A stretch of DNA of 64,000 nt, taken from Bovifimicola ammoniilytica (GTDB lineage: Bacteria; Bacillota; Clostridia; Lachnospirales; Lachnospiraceae). Every line of letters begins with the position of its first letter. Within the stretch, counting starts at the first letter, position 1. The stretch lies in assembly GCF_025567085.1 (NCBI RefSeq), contig NZ_JAOQJN010000006.1, forward strand, positions 124,001-188,000, in the 5' to 3' direction. The notes beneath the pieces were generated by a model that was not told the origin of the DNA, ran no database searches, and was given only the letters and a program-made list of their open reading frames with translations. The translations under genes were made by a program, and so were the position numbers. This document shows, piece by piece, positions 16,510 to 25,539 of the stretch.

Positions 16510-18346
16510 GCGTTTGAGCCGTGACGATGAACTGCAAGGCGAGAGTAATTCCATATCCAATCAGAAAAAATTATTGGAGGAATACGCCGCACAGCAAGGC
16601 TTTACAAACTGTGTCCACTTTACGGACGATGGAATAAGCGGGACTTGTTTCGATAGACCCGGCTTTCTTGATATGATGCGGCAAGTCGAAGCCGGAAATG
16701 TGGACTATCTGTGCATTAAGGACATGAGCCGTCTGGGGCGTGATTATCTCAAAGTCGGTCAGATTATGGAGATTTTACGCCAGAGAGGTGTCCGTCTCAT
16801 TGCCATCAATGACGGTGTGGACAGTGCCAGAGGAGACGATGATTTTACCCCTTTTCGCAATATCATGAACGAATACTACGCCAGAGACACAAGCCGCAAA
16901 ATCAAGTCCACTTTCAAGACCAAAGGCATGACAGGCAAGCATCTGACAGGGACGGTCATTTATGGTTATCTCTGGAATGAGACGAGAGACCAATGGATTG
17001 TTGATGAATACGCCGCCGAGGTTGTCAAGCGTATTTTTGCTATGACGATTGACGGCTACGGACCGTATCAGATTGCAAAGAAGCTGTCCGAGGACAAGAT
17101 ACTCATTCCCTCTGCCTACCTTGCACAGCATAACGAGGGCGTGAACAAAAACAAGACTTTCAAGGATGTGTACGGTTGGGGTTCTTCCACTATCGTCAAT
17201 CTGTTGGACAAGCGTGAATATCTCGGTCATACCGTCAATTTCAAGACCCGAAAGCACTTTAAGGACAAGAAAAGCCATTATGTCCCGGAGGACGAATGGA
17301 CGATTTTCGAGAATACCCACGAAGCCATTATCAGCCAAGAGACTTTCGACCTTGCACAGAAAATCCGAAGCAAGGTCAGACGATACCCCGATGGATGGGG
17401 CGAAGCTGCTCCCCTCACAGGCTTGCTCTACTGTGCCGATTGCGGCGGCAAGATGTATGTCCACCGCACTAACAACGGCAAGCGTATCTCTCAATACACT
17501 TGCTCACAGTACACAAAAGTCCCTTGTGGAACGCTCTGCAAGACACAGCACCGTATCAATGAAGATGTGGTACTTTCCCTTGTCTCCGATATGCTCCGAG
17601 CCATAGCCGAGTATGCAAAGCATGAGCGAGCCGAGTTTGTCCGAGTGGTACAAGAAGCACAGTCCAGTCAGCAGACAAGCGAGGTCAAGAAGCAACGCAC
17701 AAGGCTTGCTACGGCAAAACAGCGTGTTTCAGAACTGGAAGTTTTGCTCTGTAAAATTTATGAGGACAATGTATTGGGCAAGCTCCCCGATGCCAGATAT
17801 GCCGTTCTGGATGCACAGTACGCAAAGGAACAGGCGGCACTTACCGCCGAGATTGCAACACTTGAAAAGGCTGTCGGAGATTATGAGAAGCATGAGAAAT
17901 CCGCAGACCGCTTTATCGCTCTGATTGACAAGTATCAGAACTTCGACAAGCTGACAAATACCATGCTCAATGAGTTTGTCGATAAAATCCTTGTCCATGA
18001 GCGAGCCAGAAAAGGCAGTCGAGAGACTACGCAAGAGGTTGAAATCTTCTTTAACTTTGTCGGGCGTTTCGTCCCTCCGGCATTTGCCGAAGTGGAGCTT
18101 ACACCGGAAGAATTAGAGGAAATCCGCAAGCGTGAGGAACGCAAGGACAAACTTCATCAGAACTACTTGAAGCGTAAAGCCAGCGGTGCCCAGAAGCGTT
18201 ATGAGGACAAAATCAAGGCGGCAAAGAAAGCCGAGATGGACGAAAAGAAAAATGCCATTCGAGCCGAGGATATTGCAAGGGGCGTATTTATCCCTGTCAG
18301 CAATCTTCCGAAGCGAGAACCACAGAAAGGAGCTATCACAGCATGA
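16478..18346 (+). CDS. tnpX: Large serine recombinase, TnpX type
   Basis: The 622-aa protein has a resolvase catalytic domain (residues 1-150) with ALYERLSRDDE, where Ser14 is the nucleophile, and DMSRLGRDYL with the conserved arginines. The Recombinase domain follows (about 165-290), then a zinc ribbon with CADCGGKMY and later cysteines (TCSQYTKVPCGTLC), a coiled coil (about 375-475) and a DUF4368-like C-terminus. It excises and integrates the element through a short core. An AAAGGAG site precedes the ATG. The stop overlaps the tnpV start by 4 nt. Confidence 0.95.
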   Translation: MSKQKITALYERLSRDDELQGESNSISNQKKLLEEYAAQQGFTNCVHFTDDGISGTCFDRPGFLDMMRQVEAGNVDYLCIKDMSRLGRDYLKVGQIMEILRQRGVRLIAINDGVDSARGDDDFTPFRNIMNEYYARDTSRKIKSTFKTKGMTGKHLTGTVIYGYLWNETRDQWIVDEYAAEVVKRIFAMTIDGYGPYQIAKKLSEDKILIPSAYLAQHNEGVNKNKTFKDVYGWGSSTIVNLLDKREYLGHTVNFKTRKHFKDKKSHYVPEDEWTIFENTHEAIISQETFDLAQKIRSKVRRYPDGWGEAAPLTGLLYCADCGGKMYVHRTNNGKRISQYTCSQYTKVPCGTLCKTQHRINEDVVLSLVSDMLRAIAEYAKHERAEFVRVVQEAQSSQQTSEVKKQRTRLATAKQRVSELEVLLCKIYEDNVLGKLPDARYAVLDAQYAKEQAALTAEIATLEKAVGDYEKHEKSADRFIALIDKYQNFDKLTNTMLNEFVDKILVHERARKGSRETTQEVEIFFNFVGRFVPPAFAEVELTPEELEEIRKREERKDKLHQNYLKRKASGAQKRYEDKIKAAKKAEMDEKKNAIRAEDIARGVFIPVSNLPKREPQKGAITA

Positions 18347-18741
18347 ACGAACTGAAAGCGAGAATCCATGAAAACGGCATTGACTATGTCCTTGTGGGAG
18401 ATTACTATGTGCCGGATTTGAAGCTGCCGGAGGAAAAGCGACCTATCGGGCATTGGGGCAGACTTCACAAAGCCTATTTGCAGAACTACCGCCCCACCGT
18501 TTACAACGAGCTTGTTTTGTCCTGTCGGCTTCATTCCGTCCTTGCGGATCTGAACGAACAGGCAAATGACCGCTTCTCTCTGATTATGGAGCAGATGGCA
18601 AGAGCCGAGGGCGTGACAGAGCAAATGAAAGCGGAAAATCAGATGTTGTGGGTGCAGTCTATGAACTCTATCCGCAACCGAGCCGAGGAAATTGTCAAGC
18701 ATGAAATGATTTACTGCCATTATAGCGGAGGGGGTGATTAA
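18343..18741 (+). CDS. tnpV: TnpV-like transposon protein
   Basis: The 132-aa protein has YVLVGDYYVPDLKLPEEKRPIGHWGRLHKAYLQNYRP and VLADLNEQANDRFSLIMEQMARAEGVTEQMKA, which match the TnpV family found beside TnpX in Tn4451-like elements. Its function is not established. It overlaps tnpX by 4 nt (ATGA), so the two are translationally coupled. Confidence 0.85.
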   Translation: MNELKARIHENGIDYVLVGDYYVPDLKLPEEKRPIGHWGRLHKAYLQNYRPTVYNELVLSCRLHSVLADLNEQANDRFSLIMEQMARAEGVTEQMKAENQMLWVQSMNSIRNRAEEIVKHEMIYCHYSGGGD

Positions 18742-19023
18742 ATGATTATGGAAGCGATTTTCGGCGGCGATATGTACCCATTGGAGAACATTGTACCGCA
18801 ACAGGACGGCTACAAGGCAGAGGTCAAAGCCATTGCCGACCTTATGGACGAACTGGCGAACAGGTTTTCAAAAGCTGACTTTTCCAAAGTGGAGGAGCTT
18901 CATCAGCGAATGACGATTATTCAGCAGTACGAAAGCACCGAGCATTTTAAGTGCGGACTGTCCACAGGATTGCTACTTATGAAAGAAGCCTATGAATATC
19001 CACTCAATCCCAAAGAGGATTAA
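18742..19023 (+). CDS. Small protein, DUF6809-like
   Basis: The 93-aa protein reads IFGGDMYPLENIVPQQDGYKAEVKAIADLMDELANRF and ends with a helical segment (GLSTGLLLMKEAYEY). This pattern is recurrent in Firmicutes mobile elements and I associate it with DUF6809. It directly follows tnpV with a GGAGGGGG site overlapping the tnpV end. The function is unknown. Confidence 0.65.
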   Translation: MIMEAIFGGDMYPLENIVPQQDGYKAEVKAIADLMDELANRFSKADFSKVEELHQRMTIIQQYESTEHFKCGLSTGLLLMKEAYEYPLNPKED

Positions 19024-19145
19024 AAAAACAAGGTCTGAACCCGACAATTTAATACCGTAATTCAAGCGGCAAGTGTTTCGTTCTTCGTGAAATGCTTGTT
19101 GCTTTTATTAACCTTAAATCTTAATCTTTCAAGGAGGAACCCACT

Positions 19146-19424
19146 ATGAATATGAACATCAATGAAAAGAAAGCTCTTTATGCTTTTGGCTGTCCGAATC
19201 GAGAAGCGACCGTTCAACGCTTGCGTCTTGTGGCTGCACTTGCTCCCGACCCTGCGGCTAAGAAGCTGTTTTTCGCTCTGGCAGTCAAGTTGAATGACAA
19301 GGACTGTGACCGTTGGTATCGCTGTTTCTTCTACAACATGAGGGTGGAAATGGAACGCTTTGCTCACCACAAGTATGTGCCGGACAGCTATCCTGTTCCG
19401 ATTATGGAGGGGCTTTATGAGTAA
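19146..19424 (+). CDS. Small conserved hypothetical protein of the nested element
   Basis: The 92-aa protein has no family I recognise. It is helical, with two cysteines (FGCPN, DCDRWYRCFF) and a leucine-rich middle (RLRLVAALAPDPAAKKLFFALAVKL). A strong AAGGAGG site lies before ATG 19146. It overlaps the next gene by 8 nt. Confidence 0.65.
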   Translation: MNMNINEKKALYAFGCPNREATVQRLRLVAALAPDPAAKKLFFALAVKLNDKDCDRWYRCFFYNMRVEMERFAHHKYVPDSYPVPIMEGLYE

Positions 19425-19707
19425 GCTGACGAAGTATGAGAAAGAAACAATCGTCCTGTTTAATGAAGCAGACGAAGAAGCTCATATCCAGACTTACAAT
19501 GCCGGACTTCGGAAACGCCTTGAAGCGTTCAGCAAGAAGTACCCCGACCTCTGCCGTTTGGATATGAGTATGGGGCAAGGCGGTGTGTCCTATTGGATTG
19601 ACAAGTCCAGATTGTCTATCCGCTTTCAGCCGCCCATGAGCGAGGAACGCAGACGAAAAGCAAGCGAATTGGCGAAGCAAAACGGTTTTAACGGTCAGAA
19701 CGGATAA
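19417..19707 (+). CDS. Small conserved hypothetical protein of the nested element
   Basis: The 96-aa protein starts SKLTKYEKETIVLFNEADEEAHIQTYN, followed by RLDMSMGQGGVSYWIDKSRLSIRFQPPMSEERR. It looks like a small alpha/beta protein found in many Firmicutes mobile elements, with no known role. ATG 19417 is chosen because GGAGGGG lies 8 nt upstream and it overlaps the previous stop, which indicates coupling; an upstream ATG at 19360 has no ribosome binding site. Confidence 0.7.
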   Translation: MSKLTKYEKETIVLFNEADEEAHIQTYNAGLRKRLEAFSKKYPDLCRLDMSMGQGGVSYWIDKSRLSIRFQPPMSEERRRKASELAKQNGFNGQNG

Positions 19708-19731
19708 TGTAGCTTTTCGGGTCTGTTTGCG

Positions 19732-19765
19732 GTCAAAATGTCGGGTCTGTACCCGATGTTTTGAC
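19732..19765 (+). terminator. Hairpin after the tnpX operon
   Basis: GTCAAAA (19732-19738) pairs with TTTTGAC (19759-19765) and TCGGGT (19741-19746) pairs with ACCCGA (19751-19756), leaving a TG/TG internal loop and a CTGT loop. No long T-run follows. It separates the recombinase gene group from the regulator/transporter operon and may end transcription or be a protein target. Confidence 0.55.
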
Positions 19766-19862
19766 TGTTACATATCGTCAAGGTATAAAGTCCTTACCTA
19801 CCCAAAAAAGGAAAAGTATGCGTTATGGAGCTAATATGAACTACGAATTTACCGCAAGAGTG

Positions 19863-19891
19863 TTGATTTATTCACACTTGCGTGATATAAT
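19863..19891 (+). promoter_or_regulatory. Sigma-70 promoter of the regulatory cargo operon
   Basis: TTGATT at 19863-19868, a 17-nt spacer and TATAAT at 19886-19891 give a near-consensus promoter. It is 33 nt before the HTH gene, whose AGGAGGG site lies at 19911-19917. Confidence 0.8.
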
Positions 19892-19923
19892 AATAGAATA
19901 TGTAAGCACAAGGAGGGTAAGCT

Positions 19924-20172
19924 ATGGCGGTAACATATAAAAAGTTGTTTCATTTAATGATTGACAAGGGTATGAGCAATGCGGAATTGATGGAACAGGC
20001 AGGTTTTAGTGCCAACATCATAACCCGATTGAAACGAGATAATTACCTTTCCCTTGACACCATCGAAAAGATATGCAACACACTCCATTGCGGAGTTGAT
20101 GATATTCTTGAATTTATACCTAACGAAAAAGGCAATGATGCCAGAAATCCTTTCAGCAAGGAGAATACATGA
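19924..20172 (+). CDS. Small Cro/C1-type HTH regulator
   Basis: The 82-aa protein is a compact helix-turn-helix of the HTH_26 kind: LMIDKGMSNAELMEQAGFSANIITRLKRDNYLSLDTIEKICNTLHCGVDDILEF. It has no sensor domain. It is first in the operon with the two-component genes and overlaps the response regulator start by 4 nt, so it may repress this promoter or control element functions. Confidence 0.85.
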   Translation: MAVTYKKLFHLMIDKGMSNAELMEQAGFSANIITRLKRDNYLSLDTIEKICNTLHCGVDDILEFIPNEKGNDARNPFSKENT

Positions 20173-20840
20173 TGAGTAAATTATTATTAGTGGAGGATGA
20201 CCAAAGTATCGTATCCTCATTATCGGACTATTTAGGAAATGAAGGGTTCAAAATCGAAAGTGCTTCCGGGCAAAAAGAAGCAATAGAAAAATTGGATAAC
20301 GACCAATACGATATAGCCTTGGTGGATATTCAATTATCAAATGGAAATGGCTTTTCTGTTTGTTCTGCAATTAAAGAAAGAGGAACTATGCCGGTTATTT
20401 TCTTAACGGCGTCTGATGATGAATATAGTGTTGTGGCAGGACTGGACATGGGAGCTGACGATTATATCAGTAAACCATTTAGACCAAGGGAGCTTCTTTC
20501 AAGGATCAACAGCGTATTAAGGAGAACTAAGAACACGCAAAACATTATCAGCTACCATGACTTAGTTGTGGACACAAATCAAGCAACCGTGGTAAAAAAC
20601 GGAACAGAGATTTTATTGTCTGCTATGGAATATAAGTTGCTGTTAGTCTTTTTGCGTAACAAAGGTATTGTCCTTTCTCGCAGAAGATTGTTGGAGCTTT
20701 TATGGGACACTACCGGAGAGTTTATCAATGATAATACGCTGACTGTTTACATGAAAAGGCTGCGTGACAAAATTGAAACAAATCCACAGGAGCCGGAAAT
20801 CATAATTACCGTTCGTGGGCTTGGCTATAAGGTGGGTTGA
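20169..20840 (+). CDS. OmpR-family response regulator (BceR-like)
   Basis: The 223-aa protein has a receiver domain with acidic pair E9-D10-D11, phosphoacceptor Asp53 (IALVDIQL), Thr80 and Lys102 (ISKPF), followed by a winged-helix output domain (SRRRLLELLWD, DNTLTVYMKRLRDKI). It would be phosphorylated by the kinase encoded next. The palindrome upstream of the ABC genes matches the binding motif known for BceR-type regulators, which supports a role in peptide-antibiotic response. Confidence 0.9.
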   Translation: MMSKLLLVEDDQSIVSSLSDYLGNEGFKIESASGQKEAIEKLDNDQYDIALVDIQLSNGNGFSVCSAIKERGTMPVIFLTASDDEYSVVAGLDMGADDYISKPFRPRELLSRINSVLRRTKNTQNIISYHDLVVDTNQATVVKNGTEILLSAMEYKLLLVFLRNKGIVLSRRRLLELLWDTTGEFINDNTLTVYMKRLRDKIETNPQEPEIIITVRGLGYKVG

Positions 20841-20841
20841 T

Positions 20842-21849
20842 ATGGACTTTATCAGAAATAAAGAAGTTAAAAGGCAGATTGTTGTCAGCAGTATTCTTAT
20901 TCTATTTTGGGGCGGCATTGGCATTATCGTTGATAGCAAAGCTGTGTGGATTGTTCTGTCGGCTATCATTTCATCAAGTGCAGTTTCCCTCTTTTTTACA
21001 TATCAGAGATACAAGAAAATTGCTGATTTTAGTTTGCATATTGATAGGCTGCTGCATGGAGATGAAACGATTTCTTTTGGGCAGTTTCAAGAAGGCGAAT
21101 TATCTGTTTTACATGATGAAATATCTAAGATGACAAGACGACTTATTGAACAGGCAGAAGCTCTGAAAATGGAGAAAGGTAATTTGGCGAATGCTTTAGC
21201 CGATATTTCACATCAATTAAAAACACCTTTGACATCGCTGAATATCCTAAATGCTTCTCTGTGTAATGAGGAACTGACTGACGAAGAAAGGTATGAGCTG
21301 ATCCGCAAACAGACTATGCTCTTATCAAGAATGGAGTGGCTGATAGCCACACTTCTGAAAATATCCAAGCTGGATGCAGGAACGATTACTCTAAAGCCAC
21401 AGGAGATATACTTAAAAGATGTGGTAGAAAAAGCAATTCGTCCTCTGGAGATTGCGGCAGAATTAAAAATGCAGACAATAACGCAAGTGATTCCGGCAGA
21501 ACTGAAACTTGCTCTTGATGCTGATTGGACTGCTGAAGCCTTGGGGAATGTAATTAAAAACTGTATCGAACATTCACCAGAGAGCAGCAGTATTGAAATC
21601 AAGGCAATAGAAAGACCTCTTTTGACACAGATAATTATAGCGGATAATGGAGCAGGTTTTCGGAAAAAGGATATACCGCATCTATTTGACCGATTTTATC
21701 AAGGAAGTGGCTCTACAATCGGTAATGCCGGTTTGGGGTTGGCTCTGGCAAAAACAATCATCGTCAATCAGGGCGGCGTCATCCAGGCGAAAAACCGGAA
21801 GTCAGGCGGTGCAGAATTTGAAATCTGCTTTTATCGGGGGACTGCTTAA
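20842..21849 (+). CDS. Intramembrane-sensing histidine kinase (BceS-like)
   Basis: The 335-aa protein has two membrane helices (about 12-30 and 36-54) with only about 5 residues between them. It therefore lacks an extracellular sensor and is typical of kinases controlled by a partner ABC transporter. His124 lies in DISHQLKTPLTSL, with NVIKNCIEHSP (N box), DNGAGFRKKDIPHLFDRF and GLGLALAK (G boxes). Start 20842 is chosen because it lies 1 nt after the regulator stop and begins just before TM1. Confidence 0.9.
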   Translation: MDFIRNKEVKRQIVVSSILILFWGGIGIIVDSKAVWIVLSAIISSSAVSLFFTYQRYKKIADFSLHIDRLLHGDETISFGQFQEGELSVLHDEISKMTRRLIEQAEALKMEKGNLANALADISHQLKTPLTSLNILNASLCNEELTDEERYELIRKQTMLLSRMEWLIATLLKISKLDAGTITLKPQEIYLKDVVEKAIRPLEIAAELKMQTITQVIPAELKLALDADWTAEALGNVIKNCIEHSPESSSIEIKAIERPLLTQIIIADNGAGFRKKDIPHLFDRFYQGSGSTIGNAGLGLALAKTIIVNQGGVIQAKNRKSGGAEFEICFYRGTA

Positions 21850-21866
21850 TGCAGCCCCTTTTTAAG

Positions 21867-21919
21867 TGACATTTTTGTAATGAAAAAGTAATGAAGCAGT
21901 CACTTGGCTTTGCTATACT
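21867..21919 (+). promoter_or_regulatory. BceR-type operator and promoter of the ABC transporter genes
   Basis: TGACA (21867-21871), TTTT, TGTAA (21876-21880) fits the known BceR-like consensus TNACA-N4-TGTAA. GTAATGAA occurs twice with an 11-bp period (21877-21884, 21888-21895). A -10 box TATACT is at 21914-21919 with no good -35 at the normal spacing, as expected for an activator-dependent promoter. Confidence 0.7.
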
Positions 21920-21949
21920 GAATTGCAAAAATATATGGAGGAACTTTTT

Positions 21950-22630
21950 ATGGAAATATTAAGAGTAGAGAATATCTGCAAAACCTATGAAATGGACAAT
22001 GCTCCTGTCCATGCTTTGTCAGATGTTTCTTTTTCCGTCGATAAAGGAGAGTTTGTTGCAATCATTGGAGCATCTGGGTCTGGCAAGTCTACCCTGTTGC
22101 ACATTTTAGGTGGTGTTGACAGACCAACTTCGGGAAAAGTATTTGTGGATGGACAGGATGTTTATGAGCAAAACGAAGATGAATTGGCTGTATTCAGAAG
22201 AAGGCAGGTTGGGCTTGTCTATCAGTTTTATAATCTGATCCCGGTTTTGACTGTCGAGGAAAATATCACGCTGCCGATTCGATTGGATGGGCGTAAAATC
22301 AATAAGGAGCGTTTGAAAGAACTGCTATCCACGCTCAAACTGGTAAAGCGTAGAAAGCACCTGCCAAGTCAGTTATCCGGCGGTCAACAACAAAGAGTGG
22401 CAATCGGACGAGCGTTGATTAACGCACCTGCGATTATCCTTGCGGACGAGCCGACGGGAAATCTGGACACGGAGAACACAAGGGATATTATGAAACTTCT
22501 GCGTGAATCCAATGAAGTCTATCGCCAGACAATGATCCTGATTACCCATGACCGTGAAATCGCAATGCAGGCAGACCGTATTCTGGAAATTCAGGATGGC
22601 AGACTTGTGAGGGATGAGGTGATACGCTGA
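21950..22630 (+). CDS. ABC transporter ATPase (BceA/MacB-like)
   Basis: The 226-aa ATPase has Walker A GASGSGKSTLLH, the signature LSGGQQQRVAIGRAL, and Walker B IILADEPTGNLD. It is of the LolD/MacB/BceA subgroup that pairs with FtsX-type permeases. ATG 21950 is chosen because GGAGG lies 8 nt upstream. It overlaps the permease start by 1 nt. With the BceRS-like pair it likely forms a sensing and detoxification module against cell-wall-active peptides; the specific drug is unknown. Confidence 0.93.
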   Translation: MEILRVENICKTYEMDNAPVHALSDVSFSVDKGEFVAIIGASGSGKSTLLHILGGVDRPTSGKVFVDGQDVYEQNEDELAVFRRRQVGLVYQFYNLIPVLTVEENITLPIRLDGRKINKERLKELLSTLKLVKRRKHLPSQLSGGQQQRVAIGRALINAPAIILADEPTGNLDTENTRDIMKLLRESNEVYRQTMILITHDREIAMQADRILEIQDGRLVRDEVIR

Positions 22631-25134
22631 TGAATATGATTTTCACGCTTACACTCAGGAATCTGCTGTCGAATAAAAAGCGTACCCTACTCACACTTTT
22701 AACCATTCTTTTGTCAATCAGTATGATAACCGCTATTCTCTGTGGGGGATGGTCGTTGGTTGATTTTTTGAAAGAGAAAGAAAAAGTGTATGGTGGCGAT
22801 TATGACTACTACATGGAGGATTTGACTTGGGAGCAGGTTCAAGAGCTATATAGTCAAAACAATGTAGGCGAGGTTTCGCTTCTCCGCTTTGCCGGAAACA
22901 GTTTTTACGGGGAGAAATCCAACAGTACAATGCTCTCCGTTGGCGAGATTGACGAGAACTTTACCCAAAGATTTTCGTTAAATCAGTATTTGCTTGCGGG
23001 GCGTTTCCCGCAAGATGAAAATGAGCTTGTTATTTCAGAATCTTTTTTGAAGAAAAACAATATGAACACAGAGATTGGAGATACGATTTCTTTAACCCTT
23101 GGTTCAAGAATTTGGGATGAATATAATGCCCAGCTTTCCGGGCTGACAAATTATAGGGGCGAAGAAGAAAGTTTCGTTCCAACGAAAGAGAAAGCGTATG
23201 TAGTTGTTGGTATTCTGTCAGATGTGAATGACTCAAAAATCGCAGCAAACTATAATGCCTTTGCAGGCGTTGACAAAACGGCATCCGATTTTGCTGCGTA
23301 TGTCAAGGCAAAGAATTTATCCAATTCGATCTATACAGAAGCCGAAGAAGTGGCTGCGGCAGTAGACAGTCATGTAGCAAAGTTTCATTCTGAACTGTTA
23401 GTCTATCATGGAATTACCGGCGGCAAAGGAGCTGCCAAACTGATTGCTTTGGTAGTCATGGTCATTTGCCTTTTGATGGCTGCATCCGCTTCAATGATCA
23501 GCAACGCCCTCTCCATTTCCTTGCAGGAACGAATTAAGCAGATGGGAATGTTATCCAGTATTGGAGCCACAAAAGGGCAAAAACGCCTTAGTGTATATTT
23601 AGAAGCCTTTCTTTTGGGTGTGGTAAGCATACCTTTGGGATTGGTTGTCGGCATACTGCTGTCTGCTCTGTTGTTAAGTGTGGTCAGGGCAGCTTTTGGA
23701 GAAACATTCACTTTTGGCATTGTAGAACTGTCCTTAAAGGTAAACGGACTTATCCTACTCGTCAGCGGATTATCCGGCATTGCTTCTTTGTACTTCGGAA
23801 GCAGAAAGCCTGTGAAGCAAGCTGCTAAAATTACAGTTATTGAAGCTATCCGCCAGTCTAACAATGCGGTATCAAAAAAGAAATTCCGTGATGGAAAAAT
23901 CGTTTCTTTGGTTTTTGGCATTTATGGTTCGCTGGCAGCTAAAAATATTAAGCGTAATCCAAAACGCTTCCGAGCAATTACTGGCTCTATTTTCTTGTCG
24001 GTGGTAATTGCCCTTTCCTTATACAGTTTGTCTGATTTTATGCTTTATCAGACATCCTTGGACATGAAGGAGGACGGTTCCTGTTATACTGATGTGATTT
24101 CGACGATTCAATACAAAGATATTCCTACCGCAATCGGGGCATTATCGGATGAAAATATCACTGCGGATGTTTCCTATTCTTTTCAGCGATATATGACTGC
24201 TGAATTTTCGCAGGAACAAATCAATCCTGATATGCAGGGATATTTTATCAATGGTACGAAAGCAGAGGTATATGTCGTAGGACTGGACGAAGAACATTTT
24301 ACTTCCTTTTGTGAGGAAAATGGCTTTCATATTATGACTGGCAGCTCCAATCGTGGAATCCTGCTCAATCAGACAATGGGATATTATAATGCGGGTCAAA
24401 ATCGAGTGATTGCAGGCTCCCCGTTTCTTATTGAACCGGGAACTGAAATCATTCCGTTGGGGGCATCCGAGGATGCCTTGCCGATTATCGTGGAAGAAAT
24501 CGTTTCAGAAGAAAATGCAAATATCCAATCCATGTTTGTGAGAGATCGAGCTGTCCTCATTGTGCCTTTAAGTTATTTTAACTGGCTGATAGATGATAAC
24601 GCCTATGTGGAAATGAGAATACAGACAGCACAGCATAAAGAAGCAATGGACTGTCTGGCTGACAGAGGATTTCCGCAAACTGTGGACATTGCAGCCGCAA
24701 CGAATAATTCCAGACAGGTATATACGATTGCAAAACTGGTAATCTGCCTGTTCTCGATCCTGATGACGGTTATTATCAGTTTGAATGTTTGCAACACTAT
24801 CTCAAATACAATTCATTTGAGAAGAAGCGAATTTGCTGTTCTGCGTTCTGTTGGTATGACTGCCAAAGGATTGAAATGTACGCTATTGCTTGAAGCTGTT
24901 TTGTACGGCGTAAAAGCATTGGTTCTTGCGTTGCCTGTGAGCTTTTTGATTCATTGTGCCATCTACTACTTCATATCGTCGGGTATGACACCATTTGCTT
25001 TTTATATCAACGGTGGTATTTATGCTCTTGCAGTTCTGGCGGTCGGTGCTATGGTATGTATCGCTATGCTGTTTGCTGTCAGAAGCGTATCAAAGGTGGA
25101 AATTGTAGAGGAACTGAAATTGAGCAATATGTAA
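22630..25134 (+). CDS. FtsX-type ABC permease, two-extracellular-domain form
   Basis: The 834-aa permease has an N-terminal helix (RTLLTLLTILLSISMITAILCGG), an extracellular region (about 45-255), three helices of a first FtsX domain (about 270-390), a second N-terminal helix (about 440), a second extracellular region (about 465-690) and a final FtsX set (about 700-830). Canonical BceB proteins are about 650 aa with ten helices and one large loop, so this is a different architecture from BceB, closer to duplicated FtsX permeases. It works with the ATPase upstream; the operator suggests peptide-antibiotic sensing. Confidence 0.88.
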   Translation: MNMIFTLTLRNLLSNKKRTLLTLLTILLSISMITAILCGGWSLVDFLKEKEKVYGGDYDYYMEDLTWEQVQELYSQNNVGEVSLLRFAGNSFYGEKSNSTMLSVGEIDENFTQRFSLNQYLLAGRFPQDENELVISESFLKKNNMNTEIGDTISLTLGSRIWDEYNAQLSGLTNYRGEEESFVPTKEKAYVVVGILSDVNDSKIAANYNAFAGVDKTASDFAAYVKAKNLSNSIYTEAEEVAAAVDSHVAKFHSELLVYHGITGGKGAAKLIALVVMVICLLMAASASMISNALSISLQERIKQMGMLSSIGATKGQKRLSVYLEAFLLGVVSIPLGLVVGILLSALLLSVVRAAFGETFTFGIVELSLKVNGLILLVSGLSGIASLYFGSRKPVKQAAKITVIEAIRQSNNAVSKKKFRDGKIVSLVFGIYGSLAAKNIKRNPKRFRAITGSIFLSVVIALSLYSLSDFMLYQTSLDMKEDGSCYTDVISTIQYKDIPTAIGALSDENITADVSYSFQRYMTAEFSQEQINPDMQGYFINGTKAEVYVVGLDEEHFTSFCEENGFHIMTGSSNRGILLNQTMGYYNAGQNRVIAGSPFLIEPGTEIIPLGASEDALPIIVEEIVSEENANIQSMFVRDRAVLIVPLSYFNWLIDDNAYVEMRIQTAQHKEAMDCLADRGFPQTVDIAAATNNSRQVYTIAKLVICLFSILMTVIISLNVCNTISNTIHLRRSEFAVLRSVGMTAKGLKCTLLLEAVLYGVKALVLALPVSFLIHCAIYYFISSGMTPFAFYINGGIYALAVLAVGAMVCIAMLFAVRSVSKVEIVEELKLSNM

Positions 25135-25176
25135 TCATTCAATCTAACAAAGCAACTGAAACGGAGGTAATAGAAA

Positions 25177-25539
25177 TTGCGTAAAAAGAAACTGGTAAAG
25201 AGAGTTGCAGGCATTGCTTTGACTGTTGGTGTAGTTATACTTGCCATTGTATGTGTCGGTAAAGTAAATCGCATTCAGAACGAAAAAGATATTATTGGCA
25301 CATGGAAGGATACAAATGCGGAGGAGGTATTTACCTTTCAAGAGAACGGGGAACTTGCTGTGAGTAAAGATATGCCCGATTCGGGTCTGTCCTGCGGTAA
25401 CGCATCTTATGGTTTTTCTTACTCGGATATAATCTGCGTGACACAGGGAGATAGTAGTGTAGAATTTGAGATAGAAGTAGATCATGACGAATTGACAATC
25501 TTCTTTATGGGGCAAGAATACTTAGCGTTAGAAAGGTAA
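25177..25539 (+). CDS. Membrane-anchored small extracytoplasmic protein
   Basis: The 120-aa protein has an N-terminal hydrophobic anchor (VAGIALTVGVVILAIVCVG) and a small beta-rich domain starting IIGTWKDTNAEEVFTFQENGEL, a lipocalin-like or DUF5640-like opening seen in exported Firmicutes proteins. It uses TTG 25177 with a GGAGGTAA site. It is last in the transporter operon, 42 nt after the permease, and may assist substrate binding or sensing. The function is unknown. Confidence 0.7.
   Translation: MRKKKLVKRVAGIALTVGVVILAIVCVGKVNRIQNEKDIIGTWKDTNAEEVFTFQENGELAVSKDMPDSGLSCGNASYGFSYSDIICVTQGDSSVEFEIEVDHDELTIFFMGQEYLALER

Noticed and set aside
20169..21849. VanRS-type vancomycin resistance regulation
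   Set aside because: No van ligase or dehydrogenase genes follow. The kinase has no extracellular sensor, and the downstream operator and ABC genes fit a BceRS-type system.
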